A DNA stretch of 64,000 nucleotides from Musicola paradisiaca NCPPB 2511 (GCF_000400505.1 NZ_CM001857.1:4411868-4475867); one strand, 5' to 3'. Counted from the stretch's first letter, positions 18,846-29,419 are shown. Translations and numbers: made by a program. The notes: generated by a model not told the origin, from the letters alone.

Positions 18846-20528
18846 ATGAGTCTCTTCAAAAACATGAAACTGGCTACCATGCTCGGCGCCGGTTTTGCCG
18901 TGGTACTGATGATCAGTTTCTTCGTTTCTGCCTACGGGCAATTTCAACTGCGGCAACAGAGCAATAACGTGAATAATCTGGCTACCGACCAACTGGAAGG
19001 CTTACTGCTGATTCAGGAATTGAAAGATAACCTGAACAGCGTCGCCATATCCGCACGCAACCTGACGCTGTTTACCGCGCCGGAACAGGTTGCGCAGGAA
19101 AAACAGCTCATCAACCAGACCATCGCCAAAAATAGCGACATTCTGAAACGTGTGACCGAGCTGGCCACCACTCCCAGAGAAAAAGCGTTGCTTGATGCCA
19201 TCAACCAAGTACGGCCGGTGAGCCTTGCCGCCACGCAAAAAGCCATTGCACTCAGCCTGGATAAAAAATATGACGATGCCAAAAGCGTCATCATGAATGA
19301 AGTACAACCGGCGCAGGCCAATTACTTTAAAGCCATCAACGAGATGGTGAGCTATCAAAAAGGCGATACCAGACAGGCAGCAGATGATGCCCGCCAGAAC
19401 GCGCAAACCGCCGGTTTACTGATGCTGGTGTTATCCAGCATCTCAACCGTGCTGGGCACCGGCATCGCCTGGCTGATTACCCGCAGAATCAAAGGACTGC
19501 TCGGCGGCGAACCGGCTTACGCCTCGGATATTGCCCGCCAGATCGCCGCAGGCAACCTGGCCATCACGGTTGAACTGAAGCCGGGCGACGACACCAGCCT
19601 GTTGGCCGCCATGAACGATATGCGCTCCGGATTGAGCAATATTGTACGGCAGGTTCACGACAGCAGCGCGTCCATCTCTACCGGCTCCAGCGAAATCGCC
19701 ATCGGCAGCAACGACCTGAGCCGCCGCACCGAAGAGCAGGCCGCCAGCGTCCAGGAAACCGCCGCGTCGATGGAGCAAATCAGCCAGACCATCCGCCAGA
19801 ATGGCGACACCGTGCGCGAAGCCGCTCAGCTTGCCGGCACCGCCAGCCAAACCGCCGCCAAAGGCAACGACGTCGTCAACGACGTCATCACCACCATGGC
19901 CGATATCACCGCCAGTTCCCGTAAAATCGGCGATATCATCACGGTGATTGACGGCATCGCATTCCAGACCAACATCCTGGCGCTGAACGCTGCGGTGGAA
20001 GCCGCTCGTGCCGGCGAACAGGGTCGCGGCTTCGCGGTGGTAGCAGGAGAAGTGCGCTCGCTGGCGCAGCGTTCGGCATCGGCCGCTCGCGAGATCAAAG
20101 CGCTCATCACCACCAGCATGGAAAAAGTGGAAAGCGGCTCGCAACTGGTGGGGCATGCCGGCGAAACCATGAGCGACATCGTCAATCAGGCGCAGCACGT
20201 CGCTAATCTCATCAATGAAATCGGCATGACCACCCAGGAACAGGAATCCGGCATTTCACAAATTAATCAGGCCATCACCCAGTTGGATGGCGTCACCCAG
20301 CAAAATGCCGCGCTGGTTGAAGAATCCGCCAGCGCCGCCGACAGTCTGAACGATCAAGCGGCGAAACTGGTGGAACTGATGAGCGTCTTTACCATTCAGC
20401 AAACCCCTCCTCTGCGCCAGACTCAGCCGTCAGCCTCTCCGCGCAAGGCGGAAAAACTGACGCCGCCCAAAATCGCATTACGCAAACCCGCGCCCGCCTC
20501 AGGCCATGGTGACTGGGAAACGTTCTGA
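18846..20528 (+). CDS. Methyl-accepting chemotaxis protein 2 of the array (with CheR/B tether)
   Basis: A 560-residue receptor with the same layout as MCP 1: TM1 about 9-31, a four-helix periplasmic sensor, TM2 about 188-210, HAMP and signalling domain with the same tip sequence. It ends DWETF after a Pro/Lys-rich linker, so it should bind CheR and CheB. The periplasmic domain differs from MCP 1, whereas the cytoplasmic part is nearly identical, indicating duplication followed by sensor divergence. Confidence 0.95.
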   Translation: MSLFKNMKLATMLGAGFAVVLMISFFVSAYGQFQLRQQSNNVNNLATDQLEGLLLIQELKDNLNSVAISARNLTLFTAPEQVAQEKQLINQTIAKNSDILKRVTELATTPREKALLDAINQVRPVSLAATQKAIALSLDKKYDDAKSVIMNEVQPAQANYFKAINEMVSYQKGDTRQAADDARQNAQTAGLLMLVLSSISTVLGTGIAWLITRRIKGLLGGEPAYASDIARQIAAGNLAITVELKPGDDTSLLAAMNDMRSGLSNIVRQVHDSSASISTGSSEIAIGSNDLSRRTEEQAASVQETAASMEQISQTIRQNGDTVREAAQLAGTASQTAAKGNDVVNDVITTMADITASSRKIGDIITVIDGIAFQTNILALNAAVEAARAGEQGRGFAVVAGEVRSLAQRSASAAREIKALITTSMEKVESGSQLVGHAGETMSDIVNQAQHVANLINEIGMTTQEQESGISQINQAITQLDGVTQQNAALVEESASAADSLNDQAAKLVELMSVFTIQQTPPLRQTQPSASPRKAEKLTPPKIALRKPAPASGHGDWETF

Positions 20529-21029
20529 GTGCCTCCTGCCTTCAGCCGCTCTCCAACAGAGGGCGGCACTTCCTCACTGACCATGCGTCTTTGTAAGCTC
20601 TCGCCCCCACCTTATCGCCTGCGCTGACATAGCGAATACCTATTATTAAAAATCTTTCGTTTTGGTAGTTTGTCATTGTAAACGCCCAGCAAAAATGCGG
20701 GTTAATTCCCCCGATGTCCGCAAGAGATATCGACGATATGCGCTTAAATAACCAAAACCCCCAGGGCGCTTACCTTTTATACCCACAACAATTCGGCTGT
20801 TGATCGATAGCGCTGCGCACGCTCAACCCGGTTAGCCGGAGCGATAAAAGCGACCAGCATGATCCGAGATCGGAAAGAGGGTGAGTGTGTCACTCACGCA
20901 TGAAAACCAGAGCCCAGGCGCTTCCCGCAATGACATGTGGATGCCATCACTCGTCATTACGGGACACGTCCTGTTCGTCACCGCGACAGGGCGCTTGAAT
21001 CGTCATCTCTACCGGGGAAAAGGGAACCT
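20529..21029. other. Spacer between MCP 2 and MCP 3
   Basis: It begins with a GC hairpin (GCCGCTCTC at 20545-20553 with GAGGGCGGC at 20559-20567, one G-T pair), probably ending the MCP 2 transcript. Around 20780-20830 there is TATACCCACAACAATTCGGC, possibly a degenerate ERIC-type end. No gene is supported. Confidence 0.45.
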
Positions 21030-22661
21030 ATGAACTCCTTCAGCAAAATAAAACTCGCAACCAGACTGAATTCTGGTTTTGCCTGGGTGGTCATCATCGG
21101 GCTACTGATTGCATTATTCGGACAGCATCAATTGAAAAGCCTTAGCGAAGATATGCAGACGTTATCGAAGTCGCATATGGTGATGCTGTTGCAACTGGAG
21201 AAAATGAAAGACAACGTCAACGACGCCGCACGCGGTGTCCGGGATATTGCGCTGTTGAACGACAAAGGACAGAAGGAGCAGATACGCCAGCGGCTTGACG
21301 ACATCAACGCCAGCAGCGACAGGTTGCTGGCGCAAATCAGCCAAAACGCCACCGACCCGGAAATGAAAAAACGGCTCCAGCAGATGGATACATTCCGCCC
21401 TTCCTACGTCGAAGCCATGCAGAATGCCATTGACGCCGGGATGGCAGGACGTCCGGTTCAGGCGCGCAATATTATCGTCGCTGATCTGCAAAAAGCGCAG
21501 GAAGGTATTTTCAATACGTTGAACGACATGACGGATTACCAGTCATCGCTGACGCTGGATCTCACCAGCAAAGCGCAGCGGTTGGCGAACAAATCCGGGT
21601 TGTTGATGCTGGGTCTGGCGCTGTTCGGCACGCTGATCGGCATCATCACCGCCTGGGCGCTTAGCCGCTATCTCAAACGCCAGTTGGGCGGCGAACCGCA
21701 ATACGCCACGGCTATCGCCCATGAGGTGGCGCAAGGCAATCTGGCGGTGGACGTCGCGTTGAATAGCGGCGACGAACGCAGCGTGCTTGCCGCCATGAGC
21801 AATATGCGTGACAGCCTGAGCCATATCGTCGGCCAAGTGCGCCAGAGCAGCGAATCCATCGCCACCGGCGCGCAGCAGATCGCGTCCGGCAATGCCGATC
21901 TCAACCAACGCACGGAAGAGCAAGCATCCAGCCTGCAACAAACCGCCGCATCAATGGAACAAATCAGCCAGACCATTCGCCAAAACGGCGATACGGTGCG
22001 TCAGGCGGTACAACTCGCCACCTCCGCCAGCGATACCGCCGCCAAAGGCAGCGATGTCGTCGGCAATGTCATCAGCACCATGGAAGACATCACCACCAGT
22101 TCCCGCAAAATCGGCGATATCATCAGCGTGATTGACGGCATCGCATTTCAAACCAATATCCTGGCGCTGAACGCCGCGGTGGAAGCCGCCCGCGCCGGCG
22201 AGCAGGGGCGTGGTTTCGCCGTTGTGGCCGGTGAAGTGCGTTCGCTGGCCCAGCGTTCCGCATCTGCGGCCCGTGAAATCAAAGAACTGATTACCGAAAG
22301 CATGAATAAGGTGGAAAGCGGCTCGCTGTTGGTCGGCAACGCGGGCGCTACGATGGATGAAATCGTCACCCAGGCGCGCCATGTCGCCAGTCTGATCAAT
22401 GAAATCGGTTTAACGACGCAGGAGCAAGAGGCCGGTATCGGACAAATCCATCAGGCCATCAGCCAATTGGATGCCGTCACCCAGCAAAATGCCGCGCTGG
22501 TCGAGCAATCCGCCGACGCCGCAGGGAGTTTGAGCGCACAAGCAGGCCATCTGGTGGAATTGATGCGGATATTTGCGGTTCGTGGCGGCGAAATCGCAGC
22601 CACGCCACATGTCACCATCCCCACCACAACGCCGCAGTTAAAACTCATGCCGATCAGTTAA
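21030..22661 (+). CDS. Methyl-accepting chemotaxis protein 3 of the array (no tether)
   Basis: A 543-residue receptor: TM1 about 9-31, four-helix periplasmic sensor, TM2 about 188-210, HAMP, signalling domain with the standard tip. It ends QLKLMPIS and lacks the CheR/CheB pentapeptide, so it probably depends on neighbouring receptors for efficient adaptation. ATG 21030 is chosen because AGGGAA precedes it and [13 protein letters not shown] aligns with the starts of the sister genes; the frame is open from 20937. The signalling domain is closest to that of MCP 4. Confidence 0.94.
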   Translation: MNSFSKIKLATRLNSGFAWVVIIGLLIALFGQHQLKSLSEDMQTLSKSHMVMLLQLEKMKDNVNDAARGVRDIALLNDKGQKEQIRQRLDDINASSDRLLAQISQNATDPEMKKRLQQMDTFRPSYVEAMQNAIDAGMAGRPVQARNIIVADLQKAQEGIFNTLNDMTDYQSSLTLDLTSKAQRLANKSGLLMLGLALFGTLIGIITAWALSRYLKRQLGGEPQYATAIAHEVAQGNLAVDVALNSGDERSVLAAMSNMRDSLSHIVGQVRQSSESIATGAQQIASGNADLNQRTEEQASSLQQTAASMEQISQTIRQNGDTVRQAVQLATSASDTAAKGSDVVGNVISTMEDITTSSRKIGDIISVIDGIAFQTNILALNAAVEAARAGEQGRGFAVVAGEVRSLAQRSASAAREIKELITESMNKVESGSLLVGNAGATMDEIVTQARHVASLINEIGLTTQEQEAGIGQIHQAISQLDAVTQQNAALVEQSADAAGSLSAQAGHLVELMRIFAVRGGEIAATPHVTIPTTTPQLKLMPIS

Positions 22662-22734
22662 GTCTGGCTCGCCGGGGAAACATGCTGACGCGAACGCGAG
22701 CCGGCTAAAAATCGATTGTTGGGACATCATCATC

Positions 22735-22764
22735 GGCGAACCTCAAAAAGGGTTCGCCTTTTTT
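22735..22764 (+). terminator. Rho-independent terminator after MCP 3
   Basis: The stem GGCGAACC (22735-22742) pairs with GGTTCGCC (22751-22758), followed by six T residues. It lies 73 bases after the MCP 3 stop and shows that the array is at least partly made of separate transcription units. Confidence 0.85.
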
Positions 22765-23402
22765 AATATCAACACAAACCACATGGCATTAGCGATCATA
22801 TTTATTTTGTAAATTACATTCGGAAAATGATGCTATTTTTTTCAATGCGATAGCATTAACAAATATGAAAATTTTTTTTCACAGCTTATCGACAAACGAT
22901 TTAAAAAAATCCATACTGAAATTAATTCAGGAAGAATGATAAAGTCTGGAAACAAATATACCAGAATATAATGTTCTATATATCGATTATATTTTTCAAC
23001 TCTCTTAATAAATTAAAATTAACGGTTTGGTTAATATTTACAGACAATTTCTCCCTGATGTTTTTATCAGTGGCTTTATTATTGTCTGAATCACACGAAT
23101 AAAACCAATATTTATACCCTGAATAATTCGAGAAGCAGGAAGGTGAATCCCGATGAGCTTACTCCGGTAAGTGATTCGCATGAACGACAAATCTGACGGA
23201 AGTAGATTTGAACGCAACGGCTTGCGCCCAACGGGCGACGCTCAAGGATGGGCCGAGTCATAAAGCCAATGCGCCGGCAACGTGAAGTATGACAGGTATA
23301 TATCCAGATAAATTCAAATACCAGGAAGACACCGGGTAATAAAATCACCGCACCTGCATTTGAATAATGGCTAACATAAATCTTATATAAAAAGGTGATG
23401 CT
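22765..23402. other. AT-rich spacer before MCP 4 with an ERIC element
   Basis: Very AT-rich sequence to about 23110, an ERIC-like element (23113-23302), then the MCP 4 leader with the AAGGTG ribosome site. No gene is supported. Confidence 0.5.
23113..23302. repeat. ERIC-like element with internal insertion
   Basis: It has a degenerate left end (TATACCCTGAATAATTCGAG), the ERIC core (GTGAATCCCGATGAGCTTAC, then GGTAAGTGATTCGCATGAA), about 90 bases of extra sequence (23180-23275) and the right end (AACGTGAAGTATGACAGGTATA). ERIC cores are palindromic repeats of enterobacteria. The additional middle differs from the copy at 46998. Confidence 0.75.
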
Positions 23403-25058
23403 ATGCGTTTTTTTAAAGAAATGAAACTCAGCTTCATGTTAGGTACAGGGTTCGCCATGGTCATCGCTATTGGTTTTCTGGTCGCGATTTATGGGCAAAT
23501 ACAGTTAAAGCAACTCAGTACCCATATTCAAACGCTGTCAAAAGAACGCCTCACAGAGTTACAGTTGATACAAGAATATAAAGACAATATGAATATTACC
23601 GCCAGGGTGATAAGAAATATTGCATTACTTACCGATCAACAACAAATGCTTATTGAAAAACAGCGGATTGATACGATTATTCCCAGAAACAGCGACCTGC
23701 TCGTTTTACTGCGAAAAACCTCGACGACAGCAGAACAAAACTCGTTGCTCGACCAGCTGGAACAAAAGCGCCCGGCTTATCTGGACGCGATCGGAAAAAC
23801 CATCGAATTCGGGTTATCAAATCAGCCGGACAAGGCAAAAAACCTGATTCTCGGCGAAGTACGCAATACGCAGGATGCGTTGTTCAAGGCGATAGATAGG
23901 CTGTTGAACTATCAGAAAAGCGTGACCAGCGCCACGGCTGACGACTCAGAATCACAAGCCAATCATGCCGGCCTGCTGATGCTGTCATTGGCGATATTGA
24001 TTACCCTCGCCGGCAGCGTGATTGCCTGGATGATCACCCGCCTCATCACCAGGCTACTGGGCGGAGAACCGGTTTATGCCTCTCACATCGCCCAGCTGGT
24101 GGCGCAAGGCAATCTGTCCGTCAATGTCAAACTGAAAGCCAATGATCGCCATAGCCTGTTGGCCATGATGCGCGCCATGTGCGACAGCCTCAGCCATATC
24201 GTCAGCCAGGTGCGCAAAAGCAGCGAATCCATCGCCGCCGGCTCACAGCAGATCGCTATCGGCAGTACCGACCTCAGCCAACGTACCGAAGAGCAAGCCG
24301 CCAGCCTGCAGCAAACCGCCGCATCCATGGAACAGATCAGTCAAGCCATTCGCCAAAACGGCGATACCGTGCGTCAGGCGGTGCAACTCACCACCTCCGC
24401 CAGCGATACGGCCGCCAAAGGCAGCGAGGTGGTAAGTCATGTCATCCTCACCATGAATGATATTGCCGCCAGTTCCAGCAAAATCGGCGATATCATCAGC
24501 GTCATTGACGGCATCGCGTTCCAAACCAATATTCTGGCGCTGAATGCGGCAGTTGAGGCTGCCCGCGCCGGCGAACAGGGCCGCGGTTTCGCCGTCGTGG
24601 CCGGCGAAGTGCGTTCGCTGGCGCAACGTTCAGCCTCAGCCGCCAAAGAAATTAAAGAGCTGATCACTGCAAGCATGGATAAGGTGAAAAGCGGTTCACA
24701 ACTGGTTGATCACGCAGGTATTACGATGGGAGAGATCGTGACGCAGGCACGCCATGTCGCCGATTTGATCAATGAAATCGGCCTGACGACACAAGAGCAA
24801 GAGTCCGGTATCAGCCAAATCCATCAGGCCATCAGCCAATTGGATACTGTCACCCAGCAGAATGCCACGCTGGTCGAGCAATCCGCCAACGCCGCAGGGA
24901 GCTTGAGCGCGCAGGCGAGCCATCTGGTGGAATTGATGCATATGTTCGTGATTGAGGTTCCCCAACATAGCAACACCGCCCAGAGCGCACTGGCGACATC
25001 CCGCAGTTTGCACCCGGCTCTTGCTGGAAGTGGCAATGAAGGGTGGGAGCGATTTTAA
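23403..25058 (+). CDS. Methyl-accepting chemotaxis protein 4 of the array (with tether-like end)
   Basis: A 551-residue receptor. TM1 about 9-31, four-helix sensor, TM2 about 188-210, HAMP, signalling domain with the standard tip. It ends GWERF after a flexible linker, a variant of the NWETF pentapeptide that may still bind CheR and CheB. The signalling domain and C-terminal helix resemble MCP 3 ([16 protein letters not shown]), suggesting these two are the most recent duplicates. The start is set by AAGGTG before ATG 23403. Confidence 0.95.
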   Translation: MRFFKEMKLSFMLGTGFAMVIAIGFLVAIYGQIQLKQLSTHIQTLSKERLTELQLIQEYKDNMNITARVIRNIALLTDQQQMLIEKQRIDTIIPRNSDLLVLLRKTSTTAEQNSLLDQLEQKRPAYLDAIGKTIEFGLSNQPDKAKNLILGEVRNTQDALFKAIDRLLNYQKSVTSATADDSESQANHAGLLMLSLAILITLAGSVIAWMITRLITRLLGGEPVYASHIAQLVAQGNLSVNVKLKANDRHSLLAMMRAMCDSLSHIVSQVRKSSESIAAGSQQIAIGSTDLSQRTEEQAASLQQTAASMEQISQAIRQNGDTVRQAVQLTTSASDTAAKGSEVVSHVILTMNDIAASSSKIGDIISVIDGIAFQTNILALNAAVEAARAGEQGRGFAVVAGEVRSLAQRSASAAKEIKELITASMDKVKSGSQLVDHAGITMGEIVTQARHVADLINEIGLTTQEQESGISQIHQAISQLDTVTQQNATLVEQSANAAGSLSAQASHLVELMHMFVIEVPQHSNTAQSALATSRSLHPALAGSGNEGWERF

Positions 25059-25655
25059 TTGCAAGCACAGGCTCACCACAGCCATGCGCTAAGAAGCCGA
25101 ATAAGCGCGGATTAAATAATTAATATTTTTCATATAGATAAACCTGCTGGCGAACGATTCCCGGCAGGTTAAAAAAAGTGTGCCTCCGTTAGACAAACCA
25201 TAATTCTCCTTTCATAGTTAAAACGTCAGCTTAAAAAAAAACCACAAGGATGACAGCACCTGCCCCTTCGGCATCCATCAGGATGGCACCATGAGCTGAG
25301 CCTCATACACACGTTCCATCGCCGCCGTGATTCTCAGCGATGGCCCAACACCAGTCCGGACGCTGATCTGATAGGCGTCATTAGCCGTGTGGCTGTGCAC
25401 TTTTTTATCATCCGCGAGATTCGCTGTTATCGGCATGAACTTCAGCGCTTCGGCCCTTACACCGATAACGGTGTCGGGCTGCTGTTACCTGAACGACCAT
25501 ATCGATGGACGATCCCCGCAGTATGCATAAACGTTCACAGCAAGAAGCTGGGGGTATCAAGTCAGTCCCTGTGGGTGCTCTGATCTCCCTGTTGTTCTGG
25601 TTTAGCCATTGCGGCACACCGGTGCGCGCAGATGATGACACTGGCAGGGGATATT
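25059..25655. other. Spacer between MCP 4 and MCP 5
   Basis: It contains an imperfect hairpin at 25143-25172 with no U-run, a poly-A tract near 25234, and a coding-like minus-strand frame at 25278-25436, listed separately. The region has the look of a gene remnant. Confidence 0.4.
25278..25436 (-). pseudogene. Possible gene remnant or small ORF of 52 residues
   Basis: A minus-strand frame from ATG 25436 to TGA 25278 reads like real protein, with segments such as HTANDAYQISVRTGVGPSLR and AMERVYEAQ, in GC-rich sequence unlike the AT-rich spacers around it. There is no convincing ribosome site. It looks like the C-terminal tail of a longer, lost protein; I do not recognise the family. Confidence 0.3.
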
Positions 25656-27293
25656 ATGAAAAGAATCAGCAAGATGAAGTTAAGTACCATGCTCGGCTCT
25701 AGCTTTGCGATCGTGATTTTGATCGGCTTTCTGGTGGCGGGCTTTGGCCGCATACAGCTTTGGCAACTTAGCGGCAACATCAATGAACTCGCTGAAAATC
25801 GGGTTCCTAAACTGTTGATGATGCAGTCTTATCAAAGCAACATCATGGTTGTTTCCAATGCTGCGCGGGATTTGGTGTTGTCCTCCGATCCCGCCCAGAT
25901 GCAAATAGAAAAACAGCGTATTGACGACGCCGTCGCAAAAAGTACGGCGTTGCTCAAACGCTTTGACGAATTAACCGTATCGCCTGCCGCCAGGGCGCTA
26001 TTGAAAAAGCTGGAAGAAGCCCGGCCAGACGCCATCACCGCACTGAAAAAAGTCATTGAATTCGGCCTGGCCAACCGTGATGGGGAGGCCATACATGTCA
26101 TTCTCAACGAATTCCAGCCAGCGCAGACAAAACTGCTGCAAGCCATCGACAACATCATCAATTACCAAAAAGACAGCACTAACGATTTATCTGTTAATTC
26201 AGAGCAACTCGCGAATGACTCCGGCAACCTCATGTTTATGCTGACCCTCATGGCATTGGTGCTCGGCAGCGTCATCGCCTGGCTCATTACACGTCAGGTC
26301 AAAGGAAAACTGGGGGGTGAACCGTCGGAGGCCGTCTATATCGCCCAACAAATCGCGCAAGGCAATCTGGCGATCAGCATTCCTTTGCGAAAAAACGACG
26401 ACAGTAGCCTATTGGCCGCGATTGAAGTGATGCGTAAGCACCTGTGTCATATCGTCGATCAAGTACGTCAAAGTAGCGACTCCATTGCCACCGGCACCAA
26501 TGAAATTGCCAGCGGCACCAGCGATCTCAGCCAGCGCACGGAAGAACAAGCCGCCAGCCTGCAACAAACCGCCGCGTCCATGGAGCAAATCAGTAATGCC
26601 GTTAACCACAATGTGGAAATCGTCAAACATGTCACTGATCTGGCAAACAACGCCACCGCCACAGCCCAGAAGGGCAACGAAGTGTTTAGTGGTGTAGTTT
26701 CCATGATGAATAACATCAGCGGCAGCTCGCAAAAAATCGTCGATATTATCCAGTTGATCGACACCATCGCATTTCAGACCAACATTCTGGCATTGAACGC
26801 CGGCGTCGAGGCGGCGCGGGCCGGTGAAGAAGGTAAAGGCTTCGCCGTCGTCGCCAGCGAAGTCCGCTCGCTGGCACAGCACTCCGCCAACGCCGCGCAC
26901 GACATCAAAACGTTGATCACAACCAGCGTGCAACAAATTGAAGCGGGAACGGAATTGGTTTCCCACGCCGGCATCACGATGAGTGAAATTTTGGATCAAA
27001 GTCGGCAGGTGGCGGAGCTCATCAACGAAATCAGCCTCTCTACCCGAGAACAGCAACTGGGTATTTCACAAATCAACCTCGCTGTCGCTCAGCTCGATCA
27101 AGTGACTCATCAGAACGCCGCACTGGTGCAAGAATCCGCCACCGCAACGGAGAACCTGAGCCATCAAGCCACGCATCTGGTGGATTTAATCAAAATCTTT
27201 GTGGTGGAAGAGGTGATCTCCCGCAAGCGGCTGGAGATGGCGAATGCCGACGACGTTACTTCGGCCGTCAACCACCGGGCGCTGATACACTGA
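25656..27293 (+). CDS. Methyl-accepting chemotaxis protein 5 of the array (divergent, no tether)
   Basis: A 545-residue receptor with the same overall layout, but its signalling domain differs from the other four: the tip region reads [20 protein letters not shown] and then RAGEEGKGFAVVASEV, with other substitutions (SLAQHSANAAHDIK). It lacks a C-terminal pentapeptide (it ends NHRALIH). It either diverged earlier or was acquired from elsewhere. ATG 25656 (MKRISKMKLS) is chosen over 25632 because GGGGATATT precedes it and the start aligns with the sister genes. Confidence 0.94.
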   Translation: MKRISKMKLSTMLGSSFAIVILIGFLVAGFGRIQLWQLSGNINELAENRVPKLLMMQSYQSNIMVVSNAARDLVLSSDPAQMQIEKQRIDDAVAKSTALLKRFDELTVSPAARALLKKLEEARPDAITALKKVIEFGLANRDGEAIHVILNEFQPAQTKLLQAIDNIINYQKDSTNDLSVNSEQLANDSGNLMFMLTLMALVLGSVIAWLITRQVKGKLGGEPSEAVYIAQQIAQGNLAISIPLRKNDDSSLLAAIEVMRKHLCHIVDQVRQSSDSIATGTNEIASGTSDLSQRTEEQAASLQQTAASMEQISNAVNHNVEIVKHVTDLANNATATAQKGNEVFSGVVSMMNNISGSSQKIVDIIQLIDTIAFQTNILALNAGVEAARAGEEGKGFAVVASEVRSLAQHSANAAHDIKTLITTSVQQIEAGTELVSHAGITMSEILDQSRQVAELINEISLSTREQQLGISQINLAVAQLDQVTHQNAALVQESATATENLSHQATHLVDLIKIFVVEEVISRKRLEMANADDVTSAVNHRALIH

Positions 27294-27411
27294 CGCGGTA
27301 GCGGCTCCGGGCTTTGCAGGACGGGTGATGCCAGAATCATCATGTTGCGGAGCGCAGGATAATAACGACCGCCGAGGAAATCAGCCCGGCAGCCATTCGC
27401 CGGGTGTTATT

Positions 27412-27446
27412 CCCTGATGACGGTTTATATCCCGCCGTCATCAGGG
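27412..27446. terminator. Hairpin between convergent genes
   Basis: A 12-bp perfect stem, CCCTGATGACGG (27412-27423) with CCGTCATCAGGG (27435-27446), between the stops of MCP 5 and the aminotransferase. No U-run is present on either strand. Confidence 0.45.
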
Positions 27447-27454
27447 GACAGGTC

Positions 27455-28639
27455 TTACAGCGCGCGCCGCAGGCGGGCTACGGCTTCATGCATCTGCTCT
27501 TGTGTCGCGGTCGCGAAAGAGAGGCGCAGCGTTGAGCGATCTGGATGGTCGGCGAAGAAGAATTCACCGGGCACGAATACCACGCCTTGTTCCAGCGTCT
27601 TCTGCAACCAAGCGGTGGTATCGAACGGTTGACGGAAACGCGCCCACAGGAACATCCCGCCTTCCGGCTGGTTGAATTCGATGACATCCCCCAGCTCACT
27701 GGCCATCAGTTCGGACAGCAGTTCGCCTTTCTGGCGGTAAGCCTCACGAATCTTGTCAATCTGCGCCGGCAGACGCCCGGTTCCCAGATAGTATTCCACG
27801 ATAGTCTGAGACAGCGAGCTGGCGTGCAGGTCGGCGGCCTGTTTGATGATCGCCACTTTGTGCAGCAGCCAGTCGGGCAGAATCGCCCAGCCCAGACGCA
27901 GCCCCGGCGCCAGAATCTTGGAGAACGACGAGGTATACACCACGCGATCGGCATGGCCAGCCTCTTGCGCCAGCTGGTAAATCGTCGTTTGGCGCGTCTC
28001 GGTAAAGCGCAGTTCGCCATACGGATCGTCTTCAATGATCAGAAAACCGTGGCGTACCGCCAGTTCCAGCAGTTGACGACGGCGGGCTTCGCTCAGCGTC
28101 ACACCGCTCGGATTGCCGAAATTCGGCACCAGATACACGCCTTTGATGCGCGTGGTTTCCAGCAGCGCGGCCAGTTCGTCCACCACCATGCCGTACTCGT
28201 CGGATCCGACCGACATCACCTGCGCTTCGGCCAGCTCCAGCGTTTGCAGCGCCGCCAGATAGGTCGGGCGCTCCACCACAAAAATATCCTGCGGGTTGGC
28301 GGTCGCGCGCATCACCAGATCCAGCGCCTGCTGGGAACCGGCGGTCACGACAATCTCTTCCGCGTGGGTCTTGATGCCGCGTAACGCGCACAGTTCGGCG
28401 ATACGCTCACGCAATACCGGGCTGCCCTCGGTCAGGCCATATTGGAACGCCGATGACGGCTGTTCGGTAATCGCCCGTTGGGTCGCTTCGTTAAGCCCCT
28501 GGAAATCAAATAACGCTTCAGAAGGAATGCCGCCCGCCAACGAAATCACGCCGTCCATTTTGCTGTGCTTCAGCAATTCACGAATTGCGGAGCTTTTCAG
28601 GCGCGCCATACGCTGCGCCAGTAACCCATCCGTTGACAT
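27455..28639 (-). CDS. PLP-dependent fold-type I aminotransferase (LysN/2-aminoadipate-like)
   Basis: A 394-residue enzyme of the class I/II aminotransferase fold. The cofactor region is clear: SLAGGIPSEALF at the start, TAGSQQALDL, VPNFGNPSGVTL, EDDPYGELRF and the Schiff-base Lys in YTSSFSKILAPGLRLGW, then LRLSFA near the end. It resembles the catalytic part of MocR-type proteins and LysN-type aminotransferases, without an HTH domain. The substrate is not determinable; its place directly downstream of the liv operon on the same strand suggests an amino acid, perhaps a branched-chain or aromatic one. ATG 28639 is chosen over the GTG at 28651 for its AAGTGAGA site. Confidence 0.88.
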   Translation of the reverse strand: MSTDGLLAQRMARLKSSAIRELLKHSKMDGVISLAGGIPSEALFDFQGLNEATQRAITEQPSSAFQYGLTEGSPVLRERIAELCALRGIKTHAEEIVVTAGSQQALDLVMRATANPQDIFVVERPTYLAALQTLELAEAQVMSVGSDEYGMVVDELAALLETTRIKGVYLVPNFGNPSGVTLSEARRRQLLELAVRHGFLIIEDDPYGELRFTETRQTTIYQLAQEAGHADRVVYTSSFSKILAPGLRLGWAILPDWLLHKVAIIKQAADLHASSLSQTIVEYYLGTGRLPAQIDKIREAYRQKGELLSELMASELGDVIEFNQPEGGMFLWARFRQPFDTTAWLQKTLEQGVVFVPGEFFFADHPDRSTLRLSFATATQEQMHEAVARLRRAL

Positions 28640-28712
28640 GTTGAGTCTCACTTAATTGTTTGCAAGAAATGATGACATTAAGCGGGCCGGAGAATACCGG
28701 CTCGGGGAGATT

Positions 28713-29414
28713 CTAACCGCCAAGATAGGCGGAACGCACGGCTTCATTCGCTAATAATGCCGCACCGGTATCTTCTAGTACCACATGGCCGTTTTCCAGC
28801 ACATAACCCCGATCAGCCAGACGAAGTGCCTGGTTAGCGTTCTGCTCCACCAGGAAGATAGTCATGCCTTCTGCGCGCAACCGCTGGATGGTGTCGAAGA
28901 TCTGCTGGATGATGATCGGCGCCAGGCCGAGCGACGGTTCATCCAGCAACAGCAGACGCGGCTGGCTCATCAATGCCCGGCCGATGGCGAGCATCTGTTG
29001 TTCACCGCCGGACATGGTGCCCGCCCGCTGAGTACGGCGTTCAAACAGTCGCGGGAACAGCTCGTACACCCGTGCGATACGCTGCTGATACAGCTCGCGC
29101 TTGACGAAAAAACCGCCCATCGACAGATTCTCTTCCACCGTCATGCGGGAAAATACGCGGCGACCTTCCGGCACGATGGCGATGGCTTCACGCATGATGC
29201 GCGCCGTCGGCCAGCCGGTGATGTCCTTCCCATCAAACACGATGGAACCTGCGGACGCACGCGGTTCGCCGCACAGCGTACCCAGCAGTGTGGTTTTGCC
29301 CGCGCCGTTGGCGCCGATCAGCGTCACGATCTCGCCCTGGTTGATATGCAGGCTAACCTGATGCAGCGCCTGGATTTTACCGTAGTGCGCGGAAACCTGA
29401 TTAAATGACAGCAT
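28713..29414 (-). CDS. livF: LivF, ATPase of the branched-chain amino acid importer
   Basis: A 233-residue ABC ATPase: Walker A GANGAGKTT, signature MSGGEQQMLAIGRALM, Walker B LLLLDEPSLGLAP. It pairs with LivG to drive uptake of leucine, isoleucine and valine. Last of the liv genes, five bases after livG. Confidence 0.95.
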   Translation of the reverse strand: MLSFNQVSAHYGKIQALHQVSLHINQGEIVTLIGANGAGKTTLLGTLCGEPRASAGSIVFDGKDITGWPTARIMREAIAIVPEGRRVFSRMTVEENLSMGGFFVKRELYQQRIARVYELFPRLFERRTQRAGTMSGGEQQMLAIGRALMSQPRLLLLDEPSLGLAPIIIQQIFDTIQRLRAEGMTIFLVEQNANQALRLADRGYVLENGHVVLEDTGAALLANEAVRSAYLGG

Positions 29415-29419
29415 AGTTC

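Noticed and set aside
17242..24676. Long antisense frames opposite the MCP signalling domains
   Set aside because: They recur at the same place in each copy as mirror images of conserved GC-rich coding sequence; shadows.
16500..25655. Sigma-28 promoters (TAAA-N15-GCCGATAA) before the MCP genes
   Set aside because: I looked in each spacer and found no acceptable match.
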